DNA of 5,789 nucleotides from a bacterium HR41 (GCA_002898855.1 BEIR01000099.1:1-5789), one strand, 5' to 3'. Positions 1 to 5,789 are shown, counted from the stretch's first letter. Numbers and translations: made by a program. Notes: a model not told the origin generated them from the letters alone.

Positions 1-927
1 ATCCCGGCGCCGCTGCTCGACCGCATGGAGATCGTCAGGTTCGATGGCTACACAACGGCCGAGAAGGTCGCGATCGCGCACGGGTATCTCTGGCCGCGCC
101 AGCTCGAGCGCCACGGCCTGCGCGGCGACGAGGTGGCGATCGAGGACGACCTGCTGCGGACGATCGTCACCGACTACACGCGCGAGGCCGGTGTCCGCCA
201 GCTGGAACGCGAGATCGGCAAGTTGTTACGTAAGACCGCCACAGCGATCGCCGACGGCAGCGCCAACCCGCCGGTGCGGATCGACGAGGCCGCGCTGCGC
301 GCCGCGCTCGGCCGGCCCCGCTACTTCCAAGAGACGGCCGAGCGCACGGCGATCCCCGGGGTCGCTGCGGGTCTGTCGGTCACCCACGCGGGGGGCGATG
401 TGCTGTTCGTCGAGGCGACTGCAATGCCGGCTGCGGGGAGCGGCGGCGCTCTGGTCCTCACCGGTCAGCTCGGCGACGTGATGAAAGAGTCGGCGCGCAT
501 CGCGCTCTCGTACGTGCGCGCCAACCACGAGCGCCTCGGTATCCCGGCGACGGCGTTCGAAGCGCGCGACTTTCACATCCACGTACCGGCGGGAGCGATT
601 CCGAAGGACGGCCCTAGCGCCGGCGTGACGATCGTCGCTGCGCTGGTGTCGCTGTTGAGCGGGCGGCCGGTTCGCCCCGACGTCGGCATGACCGGAGAGG
701 TGACACTGCGCGGCCGCGTGCTGCCGGTAGGCGGCATCAAGCAGAAGGTGTTGGCAGCGCACGCCGCCGGAATCCGCGACGTGATCATCCCCGAGCGCAA
801 CCGTGCCGATCTCGACGACGTGCCCGCCGAGGTGCGACGCGAGCTGCGCATCCACCCAGTGATGACGATCGACGAGGCGCTCGAGCTGGCGCTCGAGCCG
901 CAGCCGACCACGGCGGTCACGGGCTGA
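1..927 (+). CDS. lon: Lon ATP-dependent serine protease, 3' part (5' end outside window)
   Basis: ATP-dependent cytosolic protease that degrades misfolded and regulatory proteins. The frame is open from base 1, so the gene starts outside the window; the ATG at 25 is internal. The first residues (IPAPLLDRMEIV, then GYTTAEK) match the end of the Lon AAA+ core. REAGVRQLEREIGKLLRK (about residues 58-75 from base 1) is the sensor-2 helix region. The proteolytic domain follows, with GDVLFVEA, GQLGDVMKESA, and PKDGPSAG carrying the catalytic Ser (codon 616-618). GGIKQK carries the catalytic Lys as its second lysine (codon 745-747). The Ser-Lys spacing is 43 residues, as in E. coli Lon (S679/K722). 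The protease domain looks intact, with a short ordinary tail after the final helix (DEALELAL). No clear intrinsic terminator follows the stop. The identification is firm; the missing N-terminal domain and Walker motifs cannot be assessed. Confidence 0.97.
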   Translation: MPAPLLDRMEIVRFDGYTTAEKVAIAHGYLWPRQLERHGLRGDEVAIEDDLLRTIVTDYTREAGVRQLEREIGKLLRKTATAIADGSANPPVRIDEAALRAALGRPRYFQETAERTAIPGVAAGLSVTHAGGDVLFVEATAMPAAGSGGALVLTGQLGDVMKESARIALSYVRANHERLGIPATAFEARDFHIHVPAGAIPKDGPSAGVTIVAALVSLLSGRPVRPDVGMTGEVTLRGRVLPVGGIKQKVLAAHAAGIRDVIIPERNRADLDDVPAEVRRELRIHPVMTIDEALELALEPQPTTAVTG

Positions 928-1000
928 GCGCGGACTAAGCACGGCTGCGGCCCGAGCGTCGGCCCGGCCCGGGCGTCGCGCCTGCGAATGTGCTTGTATT

Positions 1001-1140
1001 TGCGCTCAGTCGCCGAGTCCTCGCCGTTCCGGCGGCGGGGAGCGGGGGACCCACCGGGCGAGTCCATCGCCCTGGGGCGAATCGCCGCACAAGCGGCGTA
1101 GCGCACGCGCGCGAGCCCGTCAGCTCACCCCGTAGGCGCA
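1001..1140 (+). ncRNA. Cyclic di-AMP riboswitch aptamer (ydaO/yuaA type)
   Basis: The region carries the hallmark conserved blocks of this aptamer class in order: GCGGGGGACCCA (1042-1053), GGGGCGAATCG (1074-1084), and a 3' strand with CCCGTCAGCTCACCCCGTAG (1116-1135). Closing stem P1 pairs TGCGC (1001-1005) with GCGCA (1136-1140), plus a T1006-G1135 wobble. Internal hairpins are clear: 1019-1026 with 1033-1040 (8 bp), 1056-1061 with 1067-1072 (6 bp, 5-nt loop), and 1083-1088 with 1093-1098 (6 bp, ACAA loop). In actinobacteria this class is known to sit upstream of rpf and other wall-hydrolase genes and to respond to c-di-AMP, for example Streptomyces rpfA, where it acts by attenuation. The gene just downstream is exactly such a hydrolase. 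The exact 5' boundary and the promoter are not determined; a less GC-rich patch at about 985-1000 lies immediately upstream. Confidence 0.93.
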
Positions 1141-1266
1141 CAGGCAGAGCCAACAGTGCTGACGTTCCGGCAAAAAACGCGCCAAGCAGGGCTGTCTGCA
1201 CGCACGACGCGTGCACGCCGTGTCGCCACGCGGCGGCCGTGCCGGCGGTCGGAGCGCGCGAGTCGG
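1141..1266 (+). promoter_or_regulatory. Probable riboswitch expression platform (hairpin 1197-1215 and alternative pairing)
   Basis: This stretch lies between the aptamer and the second possible start (GTG 1267) of the hydrolase gene. A perfect 7-bp hairpin pairs TGCACGC (1197-1203) with GCGTGCA (1209-1215) around a 5-nt loop, without a U-tract. A competing arrangement pairs GCAGAGCC (1144-1151) with 1190-1192 and 1195-1199, leaving a 2-nt bulge. It would cover the purine-rich AGGCAGAG (1142-1149), the only ribosome-binding-like sequence before GTG 1156. The two structures share 1197-1199 and so exclude each other, as expected of a switching element. This is read by eye without folding energies; if translation truly starts at 1156, most of the stretch is coding. 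Confidence 0.3.
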
Positions 1267-1878
1267 GTGACCTCGGGCCGCGCTCGGACCGTGGTTGCCG
1301 CAGCCGGCCTGGCCAGCGTGGTCGTTGCGCTCCTGCTTGCCACCGCTGGCCTTGCCCCCGCCGTTCCGGCGGCTAGCGCCACTGGAGGCGCCGTGGCGCC
1401 GCCGGTCGGTGCTCCCCTGCTGCGCCTGGGCTCCTTCGCCGACAGCGTGCGCGCTGTCCAACGCCGGCTCCGCACCCGTTTTCGCGACGGTCTGTACGAC
1501 GCTCTCACGCGCCGCGCCGTGGCGCGCTTTCAGCGCGCACGGCGGCTGCCCGCCACCGGCACCGTCGACTACCGAACCGCGCGTGCCCTGCGCATCGACC
1601 TCGCAGCCCACGCCGCGGCAGCCGACGAGCGGCCACGGGTGAGGGTGCCCGACGAACTCGAACGGATCGCTCGTTGCGAATCGGGTGGCAACCCGCGCGC
1701 GATCGGTGGGGGCGGGCGCTTTCGTGGCAAGTACCAGTTCACGCGCGATACCTGGCGGCGCCTCGGCGGCTGGGGTGATCCGGCCAAGGCGCCCGAGTTT
1801 GTGCAAGACGTGATCGCGCTGCGGCTGTGGCGAGCCGAGGGCACGAAGCCGTGGCCTGCGTGCTCGCGCGGTTTGTGA
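1156..1878 (+). CDS. Secreted Rpf-like transglycosylase with N-terminal peptidoglycan-binding domain
   Basis: Predicted exported cell-wall hydrolase that cleaves peptidoglycan glycan strands, like resuscitation-promoting factors (Rpf). From GTG 1156 it has 240 residues. It begins with an Arg-rich stretch (1-45), then a hydrophobic segment (about 46-65) ending near AVPAASA, which resembles a signal peptidase site. A PG_binding_1-type repeat follows (about 88-147: DSVRAVQRRL, TRRAVARFQRARRL, GTVDYRTARAL). The C-terminal Rpf/transglycosylase-like domain (about 163-240) holds CESGGNP with the likely catalytic Glu175 (codon 1678-1680), FRGKYQFTRDTW, and a terminal WPAC. Cys174 and Cys236 match the pair that forms the Rpf disulfide. 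GTG 1267 is an alternative start; it removes 37 Arg-rich residues, leaves a conventional signal peptide, and has GGAG at 1251-1254. Expression is probably controlled by the c-di-AMP aptamer just upstream. Family assignment is strong; the start is uncertain. Confidence 0.9.
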   Translation: MLTFRQKTRQAGLSARTTRARRVATRRPCRRSERASRVTSGRARTVVAAAGLASVVVALLLATAGLAPAVPAASATGGAVAPPVGAPLLRLGSFADSVRAVQRRLRTRFRDGLYDALTRRAVARFQRARRLPATGTVDYRTARALRIDLAAHAAAADERPRVRVPDELERIARCESGGNPRAIGGGGRFRGKYQFTRDTWRRLGGWGDPAKAPEFVQDVIALRLWRAEGTKPWPACSRGL

Positions 1879-1887
1879 CCGTGCGCT

Positions 1888-1919
1888 AGCGACGCGCCGG
1901 GCGCGGACAACGCGTCGCT
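1888..1919 (+). terminator. Inverted repeat after the hydrolase gene, candidate terminator
   Basis: A perfect 9-bp inverted repeat, AGCGACGCG (1888-1896) and CGCGTCGCT (1911-1919), with a 14-nt loop starts 9 nt after the hydrolase stop. It could form a strong RNA hairpin and end the riboswitch-controlled transcript. No T-tract follows, so a classical intrinsic terminator is not shown. Actinobacterial terminators often lack one, but such GC-rich repeats also arise by chance. Its position between two unrelated genes is the main support. Confidence 0.4.
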
Positions 1920-1985
1920 CGCCGACCAAGCGCTGCTCGCCTACCAAGCGTGGCGCGACCCCGTGCGTGCGCGAAAATCGCGGCC

Positions 1986-3281
1986 GTGGCGGGAGCGCTG
2001 CTCAGCGACCTGGTGGAGTTTCTGCGCATTCCCTCGGTGTCGGCGGGAGCGCCGCGGCCCGACGACCTCGTGCGCGCCGCCCAGTGGCTCCGCCGCTACC
2101 TCGAAGCGGTCTGCGACGTGCAGCTCGTCGACGTCGGCGAAGCGGGGCCGCTCGTCGTGGCCGACGCCGGCCCTCCCGACGAGCCGGCACTCCTGGTGTA
2201 CGGGCACTACGACGTCCAGGATCCGGGACCGCGCGAGCGTTGGAGCTGCGATCCCTTCGCCGGCGTCGTGCGCGACGGGCGCATCTACGGCCGCGGCGCG
2301 GCCGACGACAAAGGCAACATGCTGCCGCTGCTGGCGGCAGTGCGCGACCGTGCCGCTGCGGGCGAGCTCGGCTTGCGCACGCGGATCGTCGTCGAAGGGG
2401 CGGAGGAAACCGGCAGCGCTGGCGCCTGCCGCTGGCTGCGCGACCACGCCTCGGGCTTCGCTGCCGCCGTCGTGTTCGACACGACCATGGCCGACGCCTC
2501 CACGCCGCTTCTGTGCGTCGGCGCGCGCGGCCTGGTAATGCTGAGAGCGCGGATCGAGGTCGCCGCGCGCGACGTTCACTCCGGCCTCTACGGAGGAGTC
2601 GCGCGCAACGCCCTGCACGATCTCGGCAGCGCGATCGCGGCGCTCGCAGCTTGCGACCCGGCGTTCGGCGAGGAGGTCCGGCCGCCGCTCGCGATCGAGC
2701 GCGCTAGCTGGGCGCGGATGCGCAGTGGCGACGAGCTTCTGCGGGTGGCGGGCGCCGCCGGCGAGGGCGAGCGCTCGCAGCGCTTCTGGGAGCTCACGAC
2801 GGCGCGGCCGGCGCTCGACGTGCACGAGGTCGCCGGCGGTGCGCCGCGCACGATCGTGCCGGCGCGCGCCGCGTGCACGCTCAGCGTGCGCCTGGTTCCC
2901 GATCAGCGTCCCGAGGCGGTAGCTGCAGCGGTAGCTACGGAGCTGCGGCGCGCGTTGCCGGCCGACGTCTCGCTCGCGACCGAGACGATCGCGAGCGCCG
3001 CGCCGGTGCTCTTCGATCCGGAGGACCGCGTCCTGGCGGCAGCGCGGCGCGCCCTCGCCCGCGCCTGCGGTCGCGAGCCGGCGGTGGCGCGAAGCGGCGG
3101 AACTCTGCCGGTGCTCGCCGAGCTGGCGCGCGCCGGCGTGCCGACCGTCTTCAGCGGTTTCGCGCTCGACGAGGACGCTGTCCACGGCCCCGACGAGAGC
3201 TTTCGCGTCGACGCGCTCGAGCTCGGCCATCGCGCAGCGGGCGAACTGCTGGCGGAACTCGAGCAGGTGCTACGGGCATGA
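1986..3281 (+). CDS. M20-family metallodipeptidase
   Basis: Predicted cytosolic dinuclear-zinc peptidase of the M20 family (carnosinase/Xaa-dipeptidase type), which hydrolyses dipeptides. Numbered from GTG 1986 (431 residues), the motifs are complete. GHYDVQDPG holds metal ligand His74 and Asp76. GRGAADDKG holds bridging Asp107. EGAEETGS holds catalytic Glu140 and ligand Glu141. Asp165 is in VFDTT, and DVHSGLYGG holds His198 of the dimerisation lid. TIVPARAACTLSVRLVPDQ is typical of the lid region, and AVHGPDES holds the last ligand, His400. There is no signal peptide. I chose GTG 1986 because it puts LLSDLVEFLRIPSVSA at the usual N-terminal position. GTG 1950 is in frame and adds 12 residues. 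Neither start has a clear Shine-Dalgarno, and a small hairpin (1970-1982) precedes 1986. The stop overlaps the next gene's ATG, suggesting coupled translation. The exact substrate cannot be read from sequence. Confidence 0.93.
   Translation: MAGALLSDLVEFLRIPSVSAGAPRPDDLVRAAQWLRRYLEAVCDVQLVDVGEAGPLVVADAGPPDEPALLVYGHYDVQDPGPRERWSCDPFAGVVRDGRIYGRGAADDKGNMLPLLAAVRDRAAAGELGLRTRIVVEGAEETGSAGACRWLRDHASGFAAAVVFDTTMADASTPLLCVGARGLVMLRARIEVAARDVHSGLYGGVARNALHDLGSAIAALAACDPAFGEEVRPPLAIERASWARMRSGDELLRVAGAAGEGERSQRFWELTTARPALDVHEVAGGAPRTIVPARAACTLSVRLVPDQRPEAVAAAVATELRRALPADVSLATETIASAAPVLFDPEDRVLAAARRALARACGREPAVARSGGTLPVLAELARAGVPTVFSGFALDEDAVHGPDESFRVDALELGHRAAGELLAELEQVLRA
3265..3269 (+). promoter_or_regulatory. 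Ribosome binding site for the 3278 gene
   Basis: AGGTG ends 8 nt before ATG 3278 and lies inside the 3' end of the dipeptidase gene. Together with the ATGA stop/start overlap, it fixes the start of the unknown gene well downstream of the point where its frame first opens. Confidence 0.55.
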
Positions 3282-4429
3282 GCGGCGAGGAGCGCACGCG
3301 AGCGCAGGCGGTGCTGGCCGACTATCTGGCGCTCGCGCGCTCGGCGCTCGACGAGCTCGTCGGCGTCCTCGCGCGCGACGGGGCTACCGCTGAGAGGGAG
3401 GGTTTTCGCGAACGGATCGGCGCCCAGCTCGACGCGACGCGCGCCGCGCTCGCGCCGCTCGCCGAGCGTGCGCCGCTGCGTCGGGTCGAGCACCCGCGCG
3501 CCCGCGGGGCGCAGGCCGATCTCGCGCGGGCACTCCACCAAGCCGCCGTGGCAGGGCGAGCGGTCACCGCGTTGCTCGCCGCTGAGACGGTGGCCACCGA
3601 GCTCGCCGAGCCGACGCTCGCGCGCGAACTGCACCGCATGCGCCGCGAGCAGGAAGCGTACGTGCGCTATCTCGAACGGCTCGTCGGCAAGCTGACACGG
3701 GCCGCGGTGCGCGACGAGGTCGGTCGCGACACCGTCCGAGCGCTGCACGCCGAGCTTGCGCGAAGCGCTGTCAGCGAGCGGCGGGGCCACCGCTCGGGCC
3801 CCCCGGGCCTCGGTGAAGACGGCGGAGAGAGCGGTCGCCTCAAGGCGCACCAAGCCGCCCTCCGCGCGGCCCTCAACGCCGAGCGTGCAGGTCACGAAGC
3901 GCTCCTCGCCGGGCGCCGGAGCGAGGCCGAAGCGCGTTACCGCGACGCCGCCGCGGCGTACTTCCAGAGCTGGCGCTCGGCGCCGCCCGAAAGCTACGGG
4001 CGCTTGATCGGCTACGTGAAGTGCACCGTGCTCGCCGGCAGCGACGCGGCCGCGGCCGGCCGGGCGGCCCTCGACGCACTCAAGGCGGCCGGTGTCGATC
4101 TGGCCGGTGTGCTGCCGTCACCGGCGTGCGCCTACGCGGTGGCGCTAGCAGCTCTCGCAGCCGGTGAGCGCGAACTCGCCCGCCGCGCCGCCGCCGCGAT
4201 GGCCGCCGGAGGCGGCGCTTTCGAGCGCACGGCCGCAGCGATCGCTGCGATCGCGAGCGGCGACAGCGAGCGCTACGAACAGGCGCTGGCGGCGATCGTC
4301 CGCGACTTCGAGCAGCGCGACGAGCACCTCACCGGTATCGCGATCGCCGACACCGCTGTCGTCTTGCGGCGGCTCGGAGAGCGCAGCGGTCTCGGAACGA
4401 GCGTCGCCTCGCCGCTTCTCCCACGCTGA
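3278..4429 (+). CDS. Helical protein of unknown function, two domains
   Basis: I do not recognise this 383-residue protein. The start at ATG 3278 is supported by the ATGA overlap with the dipeptidase stop and by AGGTG 8 nt upstream. It is rich in Ala, Arg, Glu and Leu and looks helical throughout, with no signal peptide or membrane segment. Residues 1 to about 165 look like a helical bundle (for example ELHRMRREQEAYVRYLERL). A Gly/Ser/Arg-rich linker (about 166-186) separates this from a second helical domain (187-383). That domain begins with a TPR-like helix pair (AGHEALLAGRRSEAEARYRD), continues with AYFQSWRSAPPESYGRLIGY, and ends with a more sequence-specific segment, FEQRDEHLTGIAIADTAVVL. 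These read like conserved family motifs, but no catalytic site is evident. An adaptor or scaffold role is only a guess. Reading-frame quality and operon placement make it a convincing real gene. Confidence 0.85.
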   Translation: MSGEERTRAQAVLADYLALARSALDELVGVLARDGATAEREGFRERIGAQLDATRAALAPLAERAPLRRVEHPRARGAQADLARALHQAAVAGRAVTALLAAETVATELAEPTLARELHRMRREQEAYVRYLERLVGKLTRAAVRDEVGRDTVRALHAELARSAVSERRGHRSGPPGLGEDGGESGRLKAHQAALRAALNAERAGHEALLAGRRSEAEARYRDAAAAYFQSWRSAPPESYGRLIGYVKCTVLAGSDAAAAGRAALDALKAAGVDLAGVLPSPACAYAVALAALAAGERELARRAAAAMAAGGGAFERTAAAIAAIASGDSERYEQALAAIVRDFEQRDEHLTGIAIADTAVVLRRLGERSGLGTSVASPLLPR

Positions 4430-4441
4430 GTGCGTGGGGGC

Positions 4442-4448
4442 GAAGGAG
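4442..4448 (+). promoter_or_regulatory. Strong Shine-Dalgarno-like sequence near the cpaF start
   Basis: GAAGGAG is the best Shine-Dalgarno match in the window and sits just after the unknown gene's stop. No ATG, GTG or TTG lies at the usual distance downstream in any frame. The nearest in-frame start is GTG 4475, 26 nt after the motif; the other candidate, GTG 4430, lies upstream of it. Its use as a ribosome binding site is therefore uncertain. Confidence 0.35.
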
Positions 4449-4474
4449 CGGGCGCCGTTCCTTTATCGACACGG

Positions 4475-5734
4475 GTGAACCGGGAATTCGCTCCTGCCGA
4501 AGATCCGCTCGAGCAGCTCGCGCGCCGTTTGCGCGAGCGCCTGCTCGCCGAGGTGACCGAAGCGAGCGACGGCGGGGACGAGAGCGCGACCGCCGCGATC
4601 GACCGCCTCGTCGCTCGCGAGGCCGGCGTGCTGCCGGCCGAGACGCGTGCGCTCGTCGCCGACCGCCTGCGTGTTCTCGCGCACGGCTACGGACCGCTCG
4701 AGCCGCTCCTGGCCGATCAGGGGGTCGACGAGGTGATGGTGAACGGCCCGAACGAGGTCTGGGTAGAACGTTCCGGGCGCCTCGTTCGCACCGGCATCGC
4801 CTTCGCCAGCCGAGACGCGTTGCTCGACGTCGTCGAGCGGATACTCGCGCCGCTCGGGCGTCGCGTCGACGAAGCCAACCCGATCTGCGACGCGCGTCTC
4901 CCCGACGGCTCGCGTGTCAACGTCATCCTGCCGCCGCTCGCTGTCGACGGTCCTTGTCTCACCGTCCGACGCTTCCGCAAGCGTGGTTTCGCGCTCGCCG
5001 AGCTGGTCGAGCTCGGCACGCTCCCCGAGCACGTCGCGCGCGAGCTCGTCGCGGCCGTGCACGAACGGCGCTCGCTGCTCGTCAGCGGCGGTACGGGATC
5101 GGGCAAGACGACGCTGCTCGCCGCCCTCTGCCGCGAGATCCCGCCCGGCGAGCGTCTGATCACGATCGAGGACGCTGCCGAGCTGCGGCTCGAGCGCGAG
5201 CATGTCGTGCGCCTCGAAGCGCGGCCGGCGAACCTCGAGGGGCGCGGTGCGGTCACGATCCGCGAGCTCGTGCGTAACGCCCTGCGCATGCGGCCCGACC
5301 GAATCGTGGTGGGGGAGGTGCGCGGCGGCGAGGCGCTCGACATGTTGCAGGCGATGAACACCGGCCACGAGGGCTCGCTCTCGACCATCCACGCCAACTC
5401 GCCGCGCGACGCGTTGCGGCGCCTCGAGGTCCTGGCGCTCATGGCCGACGTCGACCTGCCCCACGCCGCCGTCCGTGCCCAGCTCGAGGCTGCCATCGAT
5501 GTGGTCGTGCACATGCGTCGCGAACTCGGTGGACGGCGCGTGGTGAGCGAGGTCGTGGTGCTCGCGCGCGATGGAGCGCTCGGCTGCAACACGCTGTGGC
5601 GCCGCTCACGCAGCGCGGCGCGTGCCGCGAACGATCGCGAGCGAGGCAGCGCCGTGGCCCGCGCCACGGGCGGCGAGGGCGAGGGCACGGACGAGGAGCG
5701 AGCGCGGAGCGGTGGCCTTGGTGGGGCGCTTTGA
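4475..5734 (+). CDS. cpaF: Tad/Flp pilus assembly ATPase CpaF (TadA), type II/IV secretion family
   Basis: Cytoplasmic hexameric ATPase that powers assembly of Flp/Tad pili or a related type II secretion-like machine, docking on inner-membrane TadB/TadC proteins. From GTG 4475 it has 419 residues. The N-terminal domain contains YGPLEPLLADQGVDEVMVNG and then DARLPDGSRVNVILPP, as in CpaF proteins. The motor core has Walker A GGTGSGKTT (Lys211), an Asp box LITIEDAAEL (Glu232, Asp233), and Walker B RIVVGEVRG (Glu281). Its His box is TGHEGSLSTIHANSP (His298, His306). The body ends with AAIDVVVHMRRE and VVSEVV. The last 50 or so residues are a low-complexity Arg/Gly/Glu tail. GTG 4430 directly follows the previous stop and would add 15 Gly-rich residues; I prefer 4475 because the helical N-terminus starts there, but no start has ideal ribosome-binding spacing. 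The 3' end overlaps the next frame, as is usual in tad operons. Confidence 0.95.
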   Translation: MNREFAPAEDPLEQLARRLRERLLAEVTEASDGGDESATAAIDRLVAREAGVLPAETRALVADRLRVLAHGYGPLEPLLADQGVDEVMVNGPNEVWVERSGRLVRTGIAFASRDALLDVVERILAPLGRRVDEANPICDARLPDGSRVNVILPPLAVDGPCLTVRRFRKRGFALAELVELGTLPEHVARELVAAVHERRSLLVSGGTGSGKTTLLAALCREIPPGERLITIEDAAELRLEREHVVRLEARPANLEGRGAVTIRELVRNALRMRPDRIVVGEVRGGEALDMLQAMNTGHEGSLSTIHANSPRDALRRLEVLALMADVDLPHAAVRAQLEAAIDVVVHMRRELGGRRVVSEVVVLARDGALGCNTLWRRSRSAARAANDRERGSAVARATGGEGEGTDEERARSGGLGGAL

Positions 5735-5789
5735 CGCCGCGACCGTCTCGGCCGCCGGCGCCGCCGTGTGTGCCTGTGCAGCGCTGGCC
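5712..5789 (+). CDS. Start of a probable Tad inner-membrane protein (TadB-like), runs off window
   Basis: A frame opening near the end of cpaF stays open to the last base. From GTG 5712 it reads MALVGRFDAATVSAAGAAVC and continues with small hydrophobic residues, like the first membrane segment of a TadB/type II secretion F-domain protein. Possible starts are GTG 5712, TTG 5718 and GTG 5721. GGAG (5706-5709) is spaced 8 nt from TTG 5718 and 11 nt from GTG 5721, and GAGGAG (5693-5698) is 13 nt from GTG 5712. Overlap with the cpaF 3' end suggests translational coupling, and tadB normally follows cpaF in tad loci. With only 26 codons visible, the family is inferred mainly from context. Confidence 0.45.
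   Translation, partial: MALVGRFDAATVSAAGAAVCACAALA

Noticed and set aside
935..980. Possible terminator after lon in the GGCCCG-rich stretch
   Set aside because: Only short 4-5 bp pairings are found, with no T-tract. I cannot distinguish it from generic GC-rich sequence.
985..1000. Possible -10 promoter element (GAATGT or TGTATT) before the riboswitch
   Set aside because: There is no convincing -35 partner at proper spacing, and the second candidate would place the transcription start inside the aptamer.
1967..2707. Plus-strand frame inside the dipeptidase gene
   Set aside because: It is an Arg-rich shadow in a different frame of a gene whose catalytic motifs are all in the annotated frame.
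2916..2936. Direct repeat of GCGGTAGCT separated by 3 nt
   Set aside because: It encodes an AVAAAVA helix within the dipeptidase and is explained by local amino-acid composition.
1941..3230. 429-codon open frame on the minus strand opposite the dipeptidase gene
   Set aside because: Its translation is Arg/His/Ala-rich with no recognisable domain, and it lies wholly opposite a gene with complete M20 motifs. Such antisense frames are expected where codons end in G or C.
2873..3277. Longer N-terminus (135 extra codons) for the unknown gene
   Set aside because: The extra sequence is Arg/Gly/Ala-rich and overlaps the dipeptidase coding region. The ATG at 3278 with AGGTG upstream and the ATGA overlap is a far better start.
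2903..3895. 330-codon minus-strand frame spanning the dipeptidase/unknown gene junction
   Set aside because: It crosses two supported plus-strand genes and shows no domain-like sequence.
4463..5512. 349-codon minus-strand open frame opposite cpaF, plus a second one at 4717-5688
   Set aside because: Both are shadows of the well-supported cpaF gene: low complexity, no motifs and no ribosome binding site.

Overview
The window is GC-rich DNA (about 70% G+C by eye) with every supported gene on the + strand. It most resembles a member of the Actinomycetota, probably class Thermoleophilia. This inference rests on three things: a secreted Rpf-type transglycosylase whose core reads FRGKYQF and ends in WPAC, a cyclic di-AMP (ydaO/yuaA-type) riboswitch directly upstream of it, and a Lon protease and Tad/Flp pilus ATPase in strongly G/C-ending codons. 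Only a database search could confirm the class.

Layout. Positions 1-927 hold the 3' part of lon: the end of the AAA+ module and the complete Ser-Lys protease domain. Positions 928-1155 are noncoding and carry the c-di-AMP aptamer at about 1001-1140. Next comes a cell-wall hydrolase gene (1156-1878) encoding a signal peptide, a peptidoglycan-binding domain and an Rpf/transglycosylase-like domain. A short gap with a 9-bp inverted repeat (1888-1919) separates it from an M20-family metallodipeptidase gene (start 1986 or 1950, end 3281). That gene overlaps, by ATGA, a gene for an all-helical protein of unknown function (3278-4429). The tad pilus ATPase gene cpaF/tadA follows closely (start 4475 or 4430, end 5734). 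At its 3' end it overlaps the start of another reading frame that runs off the window, probably the first Tad inner-membrane protein (TadB-like).

How the genes relate. The riboswitch and hydrolase form one regulatory unit in which c-di-AMP would control production of a wall-cleaving enzyme. The dipeptidase and the unknown gene are probably translationally coupled, and cpaF and its successor look like the start of a tad secretion/pilus operon. I see no evidence that these groups form a single pathway. I found no mobile element, CRISPR array, tRNA or rRNA. The least explained items are the unknown helical protein and the expression platform and true start of the riboswitch-controlled gene.
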